A stretch of DNA of 64,000 nucleotides from an uncultured Ignavibacteria bacterium (lineage in GTDB: Bacteria; Bacteroidota; Ignavibacteria; Tepidaquicellales; Tepidaquicellaceae). Below are positions 27,924 through 37,221 of this stretch, piece by piece (the first letter of the stretch is position 1; the number at the start of each line of letters is the position of its first letter). The notes beneath the pieces were generated by a model. It searched no databases. It had not been told where the DNA came from and was given only the letters and a program-made list of their open reading frames with translations. The stretch is taken from the NCBI GenBank assembly GCA_937974175.1, contig CALJIG010000035.1, positions 37,019-101,018 of the forward strand. Reading direction: 5' to 3'. The position numbers and the translations under genes were made by a program.

Positions 27924-30080
27924 TTATTTAACCAGAACCATTTTCTTAGTTTCTGTAAATGCTTCTGATTTGAGAGTATAAAAATAAACTCCGCTTGATA
28001 AATCAGTTCCGTTAAATTCAGCTTCATAACTTCCTGCAGATAAATTATTATTTAATAATTCTGCTACTTCTTTACCTGCAATATCAAATACTTTTAAAGA
28101 GACAATTCCTGCTTTGCTGAGACTAAAATTAATTTTAGTTGAAGGATTAAAAGGGTTTGGATAATTCTGGCTTAAATTATAATCTGACGGTATTTCTGAT
28201 GAAATATTTTTTACATCCACTGAATTATTAATTCTTAAGCCCCAGGTATATAACACGCCGGAATTTCCGTTTAGAAAATCCGTTATCTCCAATCTCCATT
28301 TTCCCTGCGGATTTCTGCCTGCAAAAACGCTGTTGAGAGTATTTACAGGTTTTATTGTGGGAGAAAATGAAACATACTTTCCTGTTTCAAAATCACTTTC
28401 TGCATTATCAGTAAACACAGTTATTAGATGAGAAGAATAAATATTATTGCCAAAATGCCTGTCATAAACAATTACTTCGTCACCCTGAGGTGAAATAAGT
28501 TTGATCTGAAGTTCTGCATTTCTCGGATGATTTAAATCTATGAAAAGTTTTAAATCTGTTACAGGTGCAGATGTGGTAACATTAATAGTGTCATAAGTAT
28601 AACCTGCTGTTCCCGCCTCAGGTATGGTTTTAGGTGAGTATCTTAATAAATATCCTGAAGGGAAATTTGCATTGCTTAATCCCATAACGGGTGAAATTGG
28701 CACTCCGTCATTGTAGCCGTTAGCGCAAGTATACACTGCGCTGCCCATTAAATCACAAGTCGATGCGTTACTTGTTGAGGACCACGACTGAAATTCAAAA
28801 TCATAACTTACTGTGCTTTTGGGCTGCGGAGGCGTATTAGAAACATCAATCATGGAATACATATCTTTTCTTACTTCATCCTGAGACTTTGTATAATTCG
28901 AAATTTTTACTGCATCTATGTATCCTTTAAAACGCCCTACTCCATTTGAATTCGTGCCGATTAAAAGTGTATCCAGTCCTATTGGCGGTATTGCGCCTAA
29001 ATTATATGCTGCATTCAGAGTGCCGTTCAGATATAACGTTCCTATTCCGTTTGGCTCGAACTTGACTGCTATATGTGTCCATTGATTAAGAGGCAGTGCC
29101 CTATTTGAGAGGCCGGCAGATGAGCCATAATAGTAATAAACGACCCCTGTTGGTGTTATCGAAATACTATAATTAGTTCCTTTTTTTAGAATGAATTGTT
29201 CTGCGGGACCGAATGATGTAGGATAGACCCATGCTTCGACTGTAAGTGGTGCGTTTAAATTAATGTTAGGACTTTGAATAGCTCTTCCGTAACCAAAGCC
29301 GTCTAACTTCAATGAATAATTTACTGCGAGAGTTTGCGACGGGTTCTTTCCTAAATTAACTGAAGCTGCCCCCCTGTTATAATACGAATTATAGCCATCG
29401 TAAAAATATAAACTCGTAAAAGGACCACTGGCAGGAAAATCAAATGAACATGCCAGAATTATTCCACTTTGGTAATTTGCTGCATTGTAAGTGTTCAAAG
29501 CACCATAGTAAGGATTTCTGAAGTTTGCAGTAACTTCCGCGTTCGTTAGCGCTCTTTCCCAAATTCTTATATCATCTATCATACCTTTATAAGCTCCGAA
29601 TATTCCATTTCCAATAGTCAAAGAATCATTTCCAACCCTTGGTCCTATATTGGCTCCGGTTCTTGCTGTATCAAGATTTCCGTTATAATAAATACGCAAT
29701 AAGCCCGTCGTAACTGAATCATAAGTTACAGCAACGTGATTCCATCTATTTTTTTGGAAATAGTTATAAGTACTACTGTACAAGTATGTTGAGCCATTAA
29801 GTTGAACCCTGACTCTTACAAAATCCGCACTGACAGATTCTAATAAAATTCTAAAAGATTCTTTTCCAAACAAGGTTGCAGTTGTATTGATGTTGCCGGA
29901 ATTGAACCAGCACTCAGCTGAAAAACTTCCACTGAGTGTGTTCAGGTTAGCGGAAGGTGCAACCGAAATGTGATTTGTACCGTTAAACTGCGCTGCAGTA
30001 TTCCAGTATCTTTGGGCAAAAATATTCTGCACGCAGATCAAACTGAAAACGAAAATTAAAAAAAGTGATTTTTTTCTCAT
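27924..30080 (-). CDS. T9SS-exported LamG/P-domain protein, B2
   Basis: The start is the ATG at 30080 (MRKKSLFLIFVFSLICVQNI), a signal peptide ending IFAQ; an extension to 30101 begins with TTG and looks accidental. The domain order equals B1: LamG with ECWFNSGNI and IDDIRIWER, LamG with EAWVYPTSF and DAVKISNY, P domain with FAGRNPQGKWRLEITD, and the type IX sorting domain. Many stretches are identical between B1 and B2, particularly the last 80 residues, so they arose by tandem duplication. The upstream region is not that of B1 but a copy of the divergent promoter of gene A2 (30125-30241). Confidence 0.88.
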   Translation of the reverse strand: MRKKSLFLIFVFSLICVQNIFAQRYWNTAAQFNGTNHISVAPSANLNTLSGSFSAECWFNSGNINTTATLFGKESFRILLESVSADFVRVRVQLNGSTYLYSSTYNYFQKNRWNHVAVTYDSVTTGLLRIYYNGNLDTARTGANIGPRVGNDSLTIGNGIFGAYKGMIDDIRIWERALTNAEVTANFRNPYYGALNTYNAANYQSGIILACSFDFPASGPFTSLYFYDGYNSYYNRGAASVNLGKNPSQTLAVNYSLKLDGFGYGRAIQSPNINLNAPLTVEAWVYPTSFGPAEQFILKKGTNYSISITPTGVVYYYYGSSAGLSNRALPLNQWTHIAVKFEPNGIGTLYLNGTLNAAYNLGAIPPIGLDTLLIGTNSNGVGRFKGYIDAVKISNYTKSQDEVRKDMYSMIDVSNTPPQPKSTVSYDFEFQSWSSTSNASTCDLMGSAVYTCANGYNDGVPISPVMGLSNANFPSGYLLRYSPKTIPEAGTAGYTYDTINVTTSAPVTDLKLFIDLNHPRNAELQIKLISPQGDEVIVYDRHFGNNIYSSHLITVFTDNAESDFETGKYVSFSPTIKPVNTLNSVFAGRNPQGKWRLEITDFLNGNSGVLYTWGLRINNSVDVKNISSEIPSDYNLSQNYPNPFNPSTKINFSLSKAGIVSLKVFDIAGKEVAELLNNNLSAGSYEAEFNGTDLSSGVYFYTLKSEAFTETKKMVLVK

Positions 30081-30124
30081 AAAGGATTTTATTTGAATCA
30101 AATTATTATTCTACCTAATTTTAA

Positions 30125-30241
30125 TCAAAGAGAAATAATTAATATTGTCAATAATAATATAGATATTTTTTGTGCGATGACATTTTAATTTACTAATTAT
30201 TCATATATTTCTAATACTCCATTTGTCAAACATATAACCGC
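30125..30241. promoter_or_regulatory. Duplicate of the divergent promoter region of A2 and the 498-residue gene
   Basis: This sequence aligns with 32276-32393 across its length, with about nine of ten bases the same (for example the run AATAATAATATAGATATTTTTTGTGCGATGAC against its copy, one change). Both contain a TGTCAA (30146-30151 and 32298-32303) that reads TTGACA on the minus strand, a possible -35 box for the T9SS genes; no -10 box is obvious. Here it stands before gene B2 on one side and a broken gene copy on the other. Confidence 0.75.
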
Positions 30242-30361
30242 TTGGAAAACTCGAAGCTAATAGATTTAATTAGAACTTTCTCCATAGAGGAAATTAAAGA
30301 TTTTGAAAAATTCCTTGCCTCTTCTTACTTTACTAACGGAAGAGATTTAACTTCTTATTAA
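30242..30361 (+). pseudogene. Truncated 5' copy of the 498-residue gene
   Basis: From the TTG at 30242 the frame encodes 39 residues (MENSKLIDLIRTFSIEEIKD ...) and then meets a stop codon. They match the first 39 residues of the intact gene at 32394 with one change (S for P in LASxYFTNG). The match ends in TTCTTATTAAAT, a string that recurs just downstream in the intact gene, which suggests a slipped or illegitimate junction there. The remainder of the gene is absent; the A2 gene end follows at 30401. Confidence 0.85.
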
Positions 30362-30400
30362 ATTTCCTAGTTAATCATCGTTAAGGCAGAATCAAAATTA

Positions 30401-32215
30401 TTATTTTACTAAAATCATTTTTCTTACCTGAGAAAAATCTGCTGCGGTGAGTTTATAATAATAAACTCCGCTTGAAAGATTTGCGCCGTTAAACTCGATT
30501 GAATTTTCTCCTGCCTGCTTTTCCGCGTTTATCAATTCAGAAATTTCTTTTCCGTTCACATCATAAACTTTTATTGTTACAAAACTCTTTAAAGGAAGAG
30601 TGAAATTTATTACAGTTGATGGATTGAAAGGATTCGGATAATTCTGCGATAAACTATATCCATCGGCAAGAGAATTATTAGAACCTATTCCGGTAAAAGC
30701 TCCCGAACATCCTCCTGTTACATAAGTACCTACACCGGCATTTCTACCCCAGATTACTAAACATGAATCATTATTTACGTTTCTAAATCCTGCATCAGGG
30801 TTCCCGTATATCGTAGTTCCGGGTATTCCGCTTGGATTTGCCTGAACAAATGGTGCTAAAAAGCCGCCGTTAAATTTCGCAGTATAAACAGCAGCGGATG
30901 TACTGCTCCTTCTATTATTAAAAGCAAAAAGATACGTATTGTTTGAACGATACAATGCTGCAACTGAAACGCCGATGGTAGTATCATTTGAACTCTCAAC
31001 ATATCCGCTTGTAAATATAGGCGATAAGAAAGTTATATCACTGGAATAGTAATAAAACGGGTCCCAGTCTCCTCCGCCATATAATCTTCTGGTAACTAAC
31101 ATAACTGAATTATTCAAATATCCTGTAGCAGCAAATTTAGGTTTTTCTTTTAATTTATCATCTGGAATGGTAAAAAATGTTGTTGGAGCAGTACTTCCGA
31201 AATCACTACTTCGTGTAAAGTTTAAGTATGTACCGCCTCCATAAACACCGGGAATTCCCCTAACAATAGTTACGGTGTAAAGCTGGTCAACAAAGCCGGT
31301 AGTGTTTACATACGCAATATCTGATTCCATTTTTGCACTATCCGGCGCAGGACCTGATGTATATCCATAGAATCCCCCGACTGGTGTCCGATAACAAGTT
31401 GTAAGGGAGAAGTTATAGGCAAACGGAGCAGTACTTTTGAATAATTTCTGCTTAAGAATTCTTGTACTTCCGATTAAAGAGTCTACTGTAACAGTTAAAT
31501 ACACATAGGCACTTGTCGTATAAGTTGCATTATCGCTTGTTACGCGACCATTGAAATATCTATTTGTAGAAACTCCTAAGATTCCAACTGAACCGTACAT
31601 ACCTCCATCCTGACGAACTCTTATGATATCCGTTGAGCGAATTGATGCAAAAGTATGGTCCATTGAAATAAAAGCATATGAAGAATCTCCTTTAGAGACA
31701 GCTTCGACATCTAATCCGTTTTCAGTAATTACAAAATTAGGTGCAGATATTGTTTTAATTAAATTGAAATTCAGTCCATTATTTGTTGAGATGTAAACTT
31801 TAAGAGTATCTGAATTAAAACCGCCATATATTCCAACCACTGCATAAATATGACCGGTAACTCGCTCTCTTGATATTGAATTCGCCTCAATAGGTGAGGT
31901 AGTTAATGTTGTAACGTTTAACGCTTCAACAGGGCTTTGTTGTTCGTTATTTTTAATTACTTTGAACATATTGGGATTTCCTCCGAGAACCTGAGGCTTG
32001 GTTATCTTGTTTAGTTTACCTTCCCAATATCTTTGGTTTGTAATATCTCCGTTCACTCTTGCTTCATGAATGTTCTTCACAATTTGCTCTACAACCGGGT
32101 TAGACGGAGCATTATAAATTACTTCAGAAGTAGAAGTTGTTGTAACTTCTTTAGACTGCGAAAAAACTGACTGCGATACAAAAATTATAAGAAAAAGTAC
32201 AATAATTTTTTTCAT
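30401..32215 (-). CDS. T9SS-exported protein, paralogue A2
   Basis: The 604-residue product has a signal peptide (MKKIIVLFLIIFVSQSVFSQ) and a type IX sorting domain (LSQNYPNPFNPSTVINFTLP). It is a clear paralogue of the protein at 23823-25655: shared strings include SNPVVEQIVKNI, NQRYWEGKLNKITKPQV, GDSSYAF and CLVIWGR/CLVIWGG. The two bodies differ by scattered substitutions and short indels throughout. Structure and ligand are unknown; an all-beta propeller-like fold is likely. It is transcribed divergently from the 498-residue gene and may be the first gene of the cluster, although the broken gene copy and new promoter at 30125-30361 separate it from B2. Confidence 0.85.
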   Translation of the reverse strand: MKKIIVLFLIIFVSQSVFSQSKEVTTTSTSEVIYNAPSNPVVEQIVKNIHEARVNGDITNQRYWEGKLNKITKPQVLGGNPNMFKVIKNNEQQSPVEALNVTTLTTSPIEANSISRERVTGHIYAVVGIYGGFNSDTLKVYISTNNGLNFNLIKTISAPNFVITENGLDVEAVSKGDSSYAFISMDHTFASIRSTDIIRVRQDGGMYGSVGILGVSTNRYFNGRVTSDNATYTTSAYVYLTVTVDSLIGSTRILKQKLFKSTAPFAYNFSLTTCYRTPVGGFYGYTSGPAPDSAKMESDIAYVNTTGFVDQLYTVTIVRGIPGVYGGGTYLNFTRSSDFGSTAPTTFFTIPDDKLKEKPKFAATGYLNNSVMLVTRRLYGGGDWDPFYYYSSDITFLSPIFTSGYVESSNDTTIGVSVAALYRSNNTYLFAFNNRRSSTSAAVYTAKFNGGFLAPFVQANPSGIPGTTIYGNPDAGFRNVNNDSCLVIWGRNAGVGTYVTGGCSGAFTGIGSNNSLADGYSLSQNYPNPFNPSTVINFTLPLKSFVTIKVYDVNGKEISELINAEKQAGENSIEFNGANLSSGVYYYKLTAADFSQVRKMILVK

Positions 32216-32275
32216 TGGAGCGCTGCTTAATTTAATAAATAAACTGCCTTCAATTTATCTTTTCAATCAGTTTCT

Positions 32276-32393
32276 TACAAAGAGAAAAAACTAATTTTGT
32301 CAATAATAATATCGATATTTTTTGTGCGATGACATTTTAATTTGCTATTTATTCATATATTTTTAATATTCTATTTGTCAAACATAAAGCCAT
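32276..32393. promoter_or_regulatory. Divergent promoter region between A2 and the 498-residue gene
   Basis: The 178-base gap between two divergent genes must hold promoters for both. The region 32276-32393 is preserved as a second copy at 30125-30241. A TTGACA on the minus strand at 32303-32298 is a candidate -35 box toward A2. I cannot define the -10 boxes with confidence. Confidence 0.5.
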
Positions 32394-33890
32394 TTGGAAA
32401 ACTCGAAGCTAATAGATTTAATAAGAACTTTCTCCATAGAGGAAATTAAAGATTTTGAAAAATTCCTTGCCTCTCCTTACTTTACTAATGGAAGAGATTT
32501 AACTTCCTATTATAAAATTCTTATTAAATATTATCCGGATTTTAATATTTCTAAATCTGAAATACTAAGAAAATTTTTTAAGAAATCAGATTTAACGGAT
32601 TCAAAAAAGGATAATTTGATAAGGACTTACAATTGGGAGTTATTAAAACTGGGCGAAGAGTTTATCACCATAGACTCAATTAAAAAAAATAAAGGGGCTT
32701 ATGATGATTTTTTTATAACGACGCTTTTAAGAAGACAATTAGGGAAAAGATCTGAGCAAGTATATGATGATATGGCAGAATTTCAGGACTCGATAAAAAT
32801 GGATCACTATGCTTTTATAAATAAAATGTTCCTTCAGAATAACGGTGTTTCAGTTAAAAGACTTAACGGCAAAAGAAACGAAACACTTCCTTTGTTTCAG
32901 ATGCAATCGGAAAATTTGTTAAATTTTTTCCTCCATCACGCTGAGCATTTGCTAATGACAATAAATACCCAAAATGGACTTTTCAAAACAAATAATACAT
33001 CAAACAACATATTTGCATTTTTAAATAGTATTGATTTCGAAAAGTACTTTAATGAACGTGAAGGATTTGATGAAGACCTTGAGATACAAAAACTGGCTAT
33101 TTATTCAATATTGATTTCGATTGATTTAAGCAATTTTGAAAAATATATTTACAAGCTGACCGATTCATTTAAGAATAATGTATCAAATTTCGGCAAAGAA
33201 GGTCTTCTTCACATTTCAAGCTCAATTATTAATTTATTAAGCAAAAAGAAAGAACCCGAATATTTGCGTTTAAAATTTGACGTAATAAATTATGCCCTTC
33301 AAAACGATTTTTACTTTGATAATCACTACAAGCCTATTAACACTTTTAAATTTAACAGAGCAATAAGAGTAGCAATGGACCTGAATGAAATTGAATGGGC
33401 TAAGAAATTTTCAGAAACATACACAGTAAAACTTCTGGATGAGCATCAGAACAATATGACAATTTTTGCTTCTGCTTTGATAGATTTTAATCTTGGAAAC
33501 TTCGAAAGCTCGTTAAAGCACATTTCTCAATTTTCTTTGTTTGATTTACCGACTAATCTGCTCATAAAAGAACTTCAGATAAAGAACTTTTACAAACTCA
33601 GCCTGATAAACGAAGAATATTATGAAACGCTTAAATATTTTTTAGATGCCTATAAAAAATATTTGAAAGAAAACTGCAAGGTATCTGATACTTATTATGA
33701 GCAGGGATTCAATTTTTGTGAAGGGATTACAACTTTAGTAAATTACTTCTTTACAGAATCTAAAAGAAAAAAATCAGATTCAATTTACAAACTGGAGATA
33801 TATGTAGAGACCACCTATCACAAGTGGCTAAGTGATGAAATAAACTCAGTACTTATGAATACTGTCAAAACCCAAAAGAAAACTGCTTAG
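32394..33890 (+). CDS. Conserved protein of unknown function, 498 residues
   Basis: The start is the TTG at 32394, as its near-exact copy at 30242 also begins here. The protein has no signal peptide or membrane helix and appears almost wholly alpha-helical, with many short helices rich in Lys, Phe and Tyr. The opening (LIDLIRTFSIEEIKDFEKFL followed by SPYFTNG) and YYPDF are of a type I have seen at the start of uncharacterised Bacteroidota/ignavibacterial proteins of about 500 residues. TPR-like helical repeats are likely in the second half but no clear motif is seen. Its 5' part and promoter were duplicated once (30125-30361). No function can be offered. Confidence 0.75.
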   Translation: MENSKLIDLIRTFSIEEIKDFEKFLASPYFTNGRDLTSYYKILIKYYPDFNISKSEILRKFFKKSDLTDSKKDNLIRTYNWELLKLGEEFITIDSIKKNKGAYDDFFITTLLRRQLGKRSEQVYDDMAEFQDSIKMDHYAFINKMFLQNNGVSVKRLNGKRNETLPLFQMQSENLLNFFLHHAEHLLMTINTQNGLFKTNNTSNNIFAFLNSIDFEKYFNEREGFDEDLEIQKLAIYSILISIDLSNFEKYIYKLTDSFKNNVSNFGKEGLLHISSSIINLLSKKKEPEYLRLKFDVINYALQNDFYFDNHYKPINTFKFNRAIRVAMDLNEIEWAKKFSETYTVKLLDEHQNNMTIFASALIDFNLGNFESSLKHISQFSLFDLPTNLLIKELQIKNFYKLSLINEEYYETLKYFLDAYKKYLKENCKVSDTYYEQGFNFCEGITTLVNYFFTESKRKKSDSIYKLEIYVETTYHKWLSDEINSVLMNTVKTQKKTA

Positions 33891-33894
33891 GCTT

Positions 33895-35121
33895 TTACTC
33901 ATATCTCAACGCATCAATTGGATTTAACTGAGCCGCTTTATAAGCAGGATACATTCCGAAGCCGATACCTACAGCGCTGCAGACAACAAGCCCGATAAGC
34001 ACCCAGTCATAAGGAATTACTACAGGAGAATTTAAAAATATACCTACTGCATTTCCTACTGCAATTCCCAGTACAATACCGATAATTCCTCCAATGAGAC
34101 ATAACGTTACTGCCTCAATTAAAAACTGCCGGAGTATAACAACATTCTTTGCGCCAATTGCTTTGCGAATACCGATTTCTTTTGTACGTTCAGTTACCGA
34201 TACTAACATGATGTTCATAATGCCAACGCCAGCTGCAAGAAGTGAAATAAATGAAATAACTCCTGCGCCGTATTTAAAATACTGTGTGAAACTATTCACT
34301 GTTCCCATCAAAGATTCGTTGGAGTAGATCTCAAAGTTATCTGCTTCACCGGGTTTAACTTTTCTGATTACTCTGAATACACTTATTACATTTTCCTGAC
34401 ACTCATTATAGGTTTCTTTACTCGGAGCTTGAATTGCAATGTTGCATGATTTTTCTCTTGAGCCCCATGCCTGCAAAAATCTTGTTATCGGCACAAATGC
34501 ATAATTATCCTGTGTCTGGCCAAATCCCGCGCCTTTAGAAGCATAAATACCTATAATTGTAAATTGCCTTCCATCGAGGAGTATTTGTTTACCAATAGGG
34601 TTTATATTCTTGAATAATTTATCAACGGTTTCAAGACCTATTACACAAACAGGTGATGCGCTGAACACTTCCGTCTCTGTAAAAAATCTTCCTTCCTGAA
34701 TGGAGAAATCATTACATGGGAGAAAATCAGGAATTACACCGCCAATTGTAAAATTTGGATTAGTAGACTCTGATTCGTACTTAAATGTTTTTGCAAACTC
34801 ATAAAACTCCAGCGACATGTATTTGTAAACAGTTGCTCTCTCTTTTAATCGGACACCTTCATCATAAGTTATATCAGGGCGGTTGCGTAGTTTAGAATTA
34901 CCGGGACCAAACTGAATTGCCGGGAATTTTTGAATCTGAAATGTATTGCTGCCTAACTGACTTAAACCTGTATCAATCCCTGCCTGCAAAGCGTTGAGCA
35001 AAGTCATAATTGCTATAATCGAAAAAACACCAATGACAATACCAAGCAGCGTAAGAATAGCACGAAGCTTATTTGTTCTCAGCGAGTTTAATGCAAGCAA
35101 TATATTTTCAAAATATCCCAT
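33895..35121 (-). CDS. MacB-like ABC transporter permease, second of two
   Basis: The 408-residue inner-membrane protein has the MacB/FtsX layout: one N-terminal membrane helix (LNSLRTNKLRAILTLLGIVIGVFSIIA), a large periplasmic domain with an RFFTE/EGR section (about 55-270), then three C-terminal helices starting with AAGVGIMNIMLVSVTERTKEIG and IRKAIGAKNVVILRQFLIEA. Such permeases work as mechanotransmitters in tripartite efflux or lipoprotein handling and need a separate ATPase here. It closes the five-gene efflux operon; a heptamer array at 35128-35240 separates it from the other permease. It ends 4 bases from the convergent 498-residue gene. Confidence 0.9.
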   Translation of the reverse strand: MGYFENILLALNSLRTNKLRAILTLLGIVIGVFSIIAIMTLLNALQAGIDTGLSQLGSNTFQIQKFPAIQFGPGNSKLRNRPDITYDEGVRLKERATVYKYMSLEFYEFAKTFKYESESTNPNFTIGGVIPDFLPCNDFSIQEGRFFTETEVFSASPVCVIGLETVDKLFKNINPIGKQILLDGRQFTIIGIYASKGAGFGQTQDNYAFVPITRFLQAWGSREKSCNIAIQAPSKETYNECQENVISVFRVIRKVKPGEADNFEIYSNESLMGTVNSFTQYFKYGAGVISFISLLAAGVGIMNIMLVSVTERTKEIGIRKAIGAKNVVILRQFLIEAVTLCLIGGIIGIVLGIAVGNAVGIFLNSPVVIPYDWVLIGLVVCSAVGIGFGMYPAYKAAQLNPIDALRYE

Positions 35122-35127
35122 TGTTTT

Positions 35128-35240
35128 TAGTTGTCAGTTAATAGTTGCCGGTTTGCAGTCGTTATTAGTAATTCGTTTATTGTTATTCTTTTTATAATCG
35201 TAATTCGTAATTCGTAATTCGTAATTCGTAATTCGTAATT
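35128..35240. repeat. Heptamer tandem arrays between two permease genes
   Basis: From 35199 to 35240 the unit CGTAATT occurs six times without change. It ends on the stop codon of the upstream permease (TTA at 35239-35241 on this strand). To its left, 35128-35190 follows the same 7-base period with diverged units (TAGTTGT, CAGTTAA, TAGTTGC, CGGTTTG, CAGTCGT, TATTAGT). The whole 117-base gap between the permeases is thus made of heptamers. Confidence 0.85.
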
Positions 35241-36462
35241 ATTCATAACGAAGCGCATCTACAGGGTCCATTTTTGCAGCAGTCCATGCAGGGAAAAATC
35301 CTGAAAGCACTCCAAAAAATACCGATATAAAAATTGCAAGGAATACTATCCATAGCGGAATTGCAGTCGGTAATATAAACGCATCAATAATAAAACTTAT
35401 TGGTAATGAAATCAGAAGTCCTATTACTCCGCCAAGAAGACAGATTGTAACCGATTCAATCAGGAACTGCATAAGTATATTACGCCGCTTTGCGCCGATT
35501 GCTTTTCGAATACCTATTTCCTTTGTACGCTCTTTTACAGTAACAAACATAATATTTGCAATACCGATAGAGCCTACAATCAAAGCAAGCATCGTTATCA
35601 TCGTACCAATAATTTTTATAAGTCCTGTAAGTGATTCGTATGTACTCTTGAAAGCTTCCTGCTGGTTAACACCGAAGTCGTCTCTGCCGCCGTAAGAAAT
35701 TTTTCTTGTCTTCTTCATCAAAGCAATTACCTCTTCTTTAGTCTCATCAAGGTTATTTAAGTCAGCTGCCTTTATATTGATAGATATGCTTCTTTTAGTT
35801 CCATATAATTTAAAGAATAGCTCAATAGGAATAATTACCTGACTATCAAAGCTCATTCCTAGCAGACTTCCCTGTTTTTCTATTACTCCAATTACTCGGA
35901 AATTATACGAACCGATTTTTATAGCTTTACCAATAGGATTTACATTTTCAAAAAAAGCTTTCTTTACATCTGCGCCTATCATTGCAACAGGATATCCCCC
36001 GTCAGACTCACGTTGTGTCATAAATCTTCCTTCACTCATATTAATTCCGAGTGTTGCCTGATAGTCAGCCGTTGTACCTATTGTCCGAACGTTCTCAAGG
36101 ACTAAATCACCGTACTTCAGAGTTTTCATTGAGCCTACACTCGGGCAAAGAGCAGTTGCGCTCTGAATATTTCTTTCTACGAAAGTAAAATTGCCCATGT
36201 TAATATCTTTCCTGTTCTTATAAACATTCCAGTCTTCTTTTCCGAACCACTCGAATTTCTGAACATATAACACATCTGCGCCTACAGCTTCGATGCTTTT
36301 ATTAAACGCTCTGTTAATGCCTTCAATAGCCGTCTGCATAATCGTTACGGCAGTGATGCCGATTATAATACCGAGGGCAGCAAGCACTGAACGTAGCTTA
36401 TTCGCAGTGATTGCACTAATGGCAATTACGAAACTTTCCTTTAGTTCAAGAAAAAAATTCAA
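35239..36462 (-). CDS. MacB-like ABC transporter permease, first of two
   Basis: This 407-residue protein has the same plan as the next gene: an N-terminal membrane helix (ITANKLRSVLAALGIIIGI), a periplasmic domain, and three C-terminal helices with GSIGIANIMFVTVKERTKEIG and IRKAIGAKRRNILMQFLIES. Both end in DALRYE. They differ strongly in the periplasmic part, so a heterodimer is more likely than two homodimers. It starts with TTG, 15 bases after the ATPase gene. Its stop codon is part of the CGTAATT array. Confidence 0.9.
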   Translation of the reverse strand: MNFFLELKESFVIAISAITANKLRSVLAALGIIIGITAVTIMQTAIEGINRAFNKSIEAVGADVLYVQKFEWFGKEDWNVYKNRKDINMGNFTFVERNIQSATALCPSVGSMKTLKYGDLVLENVRTIGTTADYQATLGINMSEGRFMTQRESDGGYPVAMIGADVKKAFFENVNPIGKAIKIGSYNFRVIGVIEKQGSLLGMSFDSQVIIPIELFFKLYGTKRSISINIKAADLNNLDETKEEVIALMKKTRKISYGGRDDFGVNQQEAFKSTYESLTGLIKIIGTMITMLALIVGSIGIANIMFVTVKERTKEIGIRKAIGAKRRNILMQFLIESVTICLLGGVIGLLISLPISFIIDAFILPTAIPLWIVFLAIFISVFFGVLSGFFPAWTAAKMDPVDALRYE

Positions 36463-36477
36463 AGTGTTTTTATAATT

Positions 36478-37197
36478 TTATTCAACAGGTACTGCTGTCT
36501 TTTTTACTTTTGACGGATTAATCATATCCGATTCTATCTCACCGTCTCTAATTTTAATTATTCTGTGTGCATGCTTGGCAATATCTTCTTCGTGCGTTAC
36601 AAGTATGATTGTATTTCCGTTTTCGTGAAGCGTTTCAAATAATGCCATTATTTCCTCACCCGTTCTTGTATCAAGATTTCCTGTCGGTTCATCGGCAAGA
36701 ATAATTGCAGGGTTATTTACTAAAGCTCTCGCAATAGCAACTCTCTGTCTCTGTCCGCCGGAAAGTTCATTCGGTTTATGTGTCATTCTATCTTCAAGTC
36801 CTACATTAATTAAAGCATTCTCTGCTTTCTCTAATCTTTCTTCCTTACCCATTCCCGAGTACACCAATGGCAGCTCTACATTTCTTAACGCATCTATTCT
36901 CGCAAGAAGATTAAAGGTCTGAAATACAAATCCGATATCTTTATTTCTGACTTCAGCAAGTTCCTGGTCATCCATTTCACTTACATTCTGACCGCGTAAA
37001 ATATAATCTCCCGATGTTGGAGTATCCAGACATCCTATGATATTCATAAGAGTAGACTTACCCGAACCTGAAGGACCCATGATTGCAACGTATTCATTCA
37101 TGTGAATAGTAACATCGACACCTTTGAGCACTGTAAGATCTTCAGAGCCCATCACATAAGTCTTATATATGTTTTTTAATTCTATTACTGTTTCCAT
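36478..37197 (-). CDS. ABC transporter ATP-binding protein (MacB/LolD type)
   Basis: The 239-residue ATPase drives the two neighbouring permeases. The Walker A motif is G41-PSGSGKST-49, the Q loop is FVFQTFNLL, the signature LSGGQ is at 145-149, the Walker B ends in D169-E170 ([12 protein letters not shown]), and the switch His is in [10 protein letters not shown]. It belongs to the MacB/LolD/FtsE group by these motifs and by its context. In classic MacB the ATPase and permease are one chain; here they are separate. It starts 24 bases after the adaptor gene. Confidence 0.93.
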   Translation of the reverse strand: METVIELKNIYKTYVMGSEDLTVLKGVDVTIHMNEYVAIMGPSGSGKSTLMNIIGCLDTPTSGDYILRGQNVSEMDDQELAEVRNKDIGFVFQTFNLLARIDALRNVELPLVYSGMGKEERLEKAENALINVGLEDRMTHKPNELSGGQRQRVAIARALVNNPAIILADEPTGNLDTRTGEEIMALFETLHENGNTIILVTHEEDIAKHAHRIIKIRDGEIESDMINPSKVKKTAVPVE

Positions 37198-37221
37198 TTT
37201 TTGATTGGCAGTTTTAATAAA

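Noticed and set aside
27896..28027. N-terminal extension of B1 to 28027
   Set aside because: It lies over the end of the upstream paralogue B2; the signal peptide begins at 27895.
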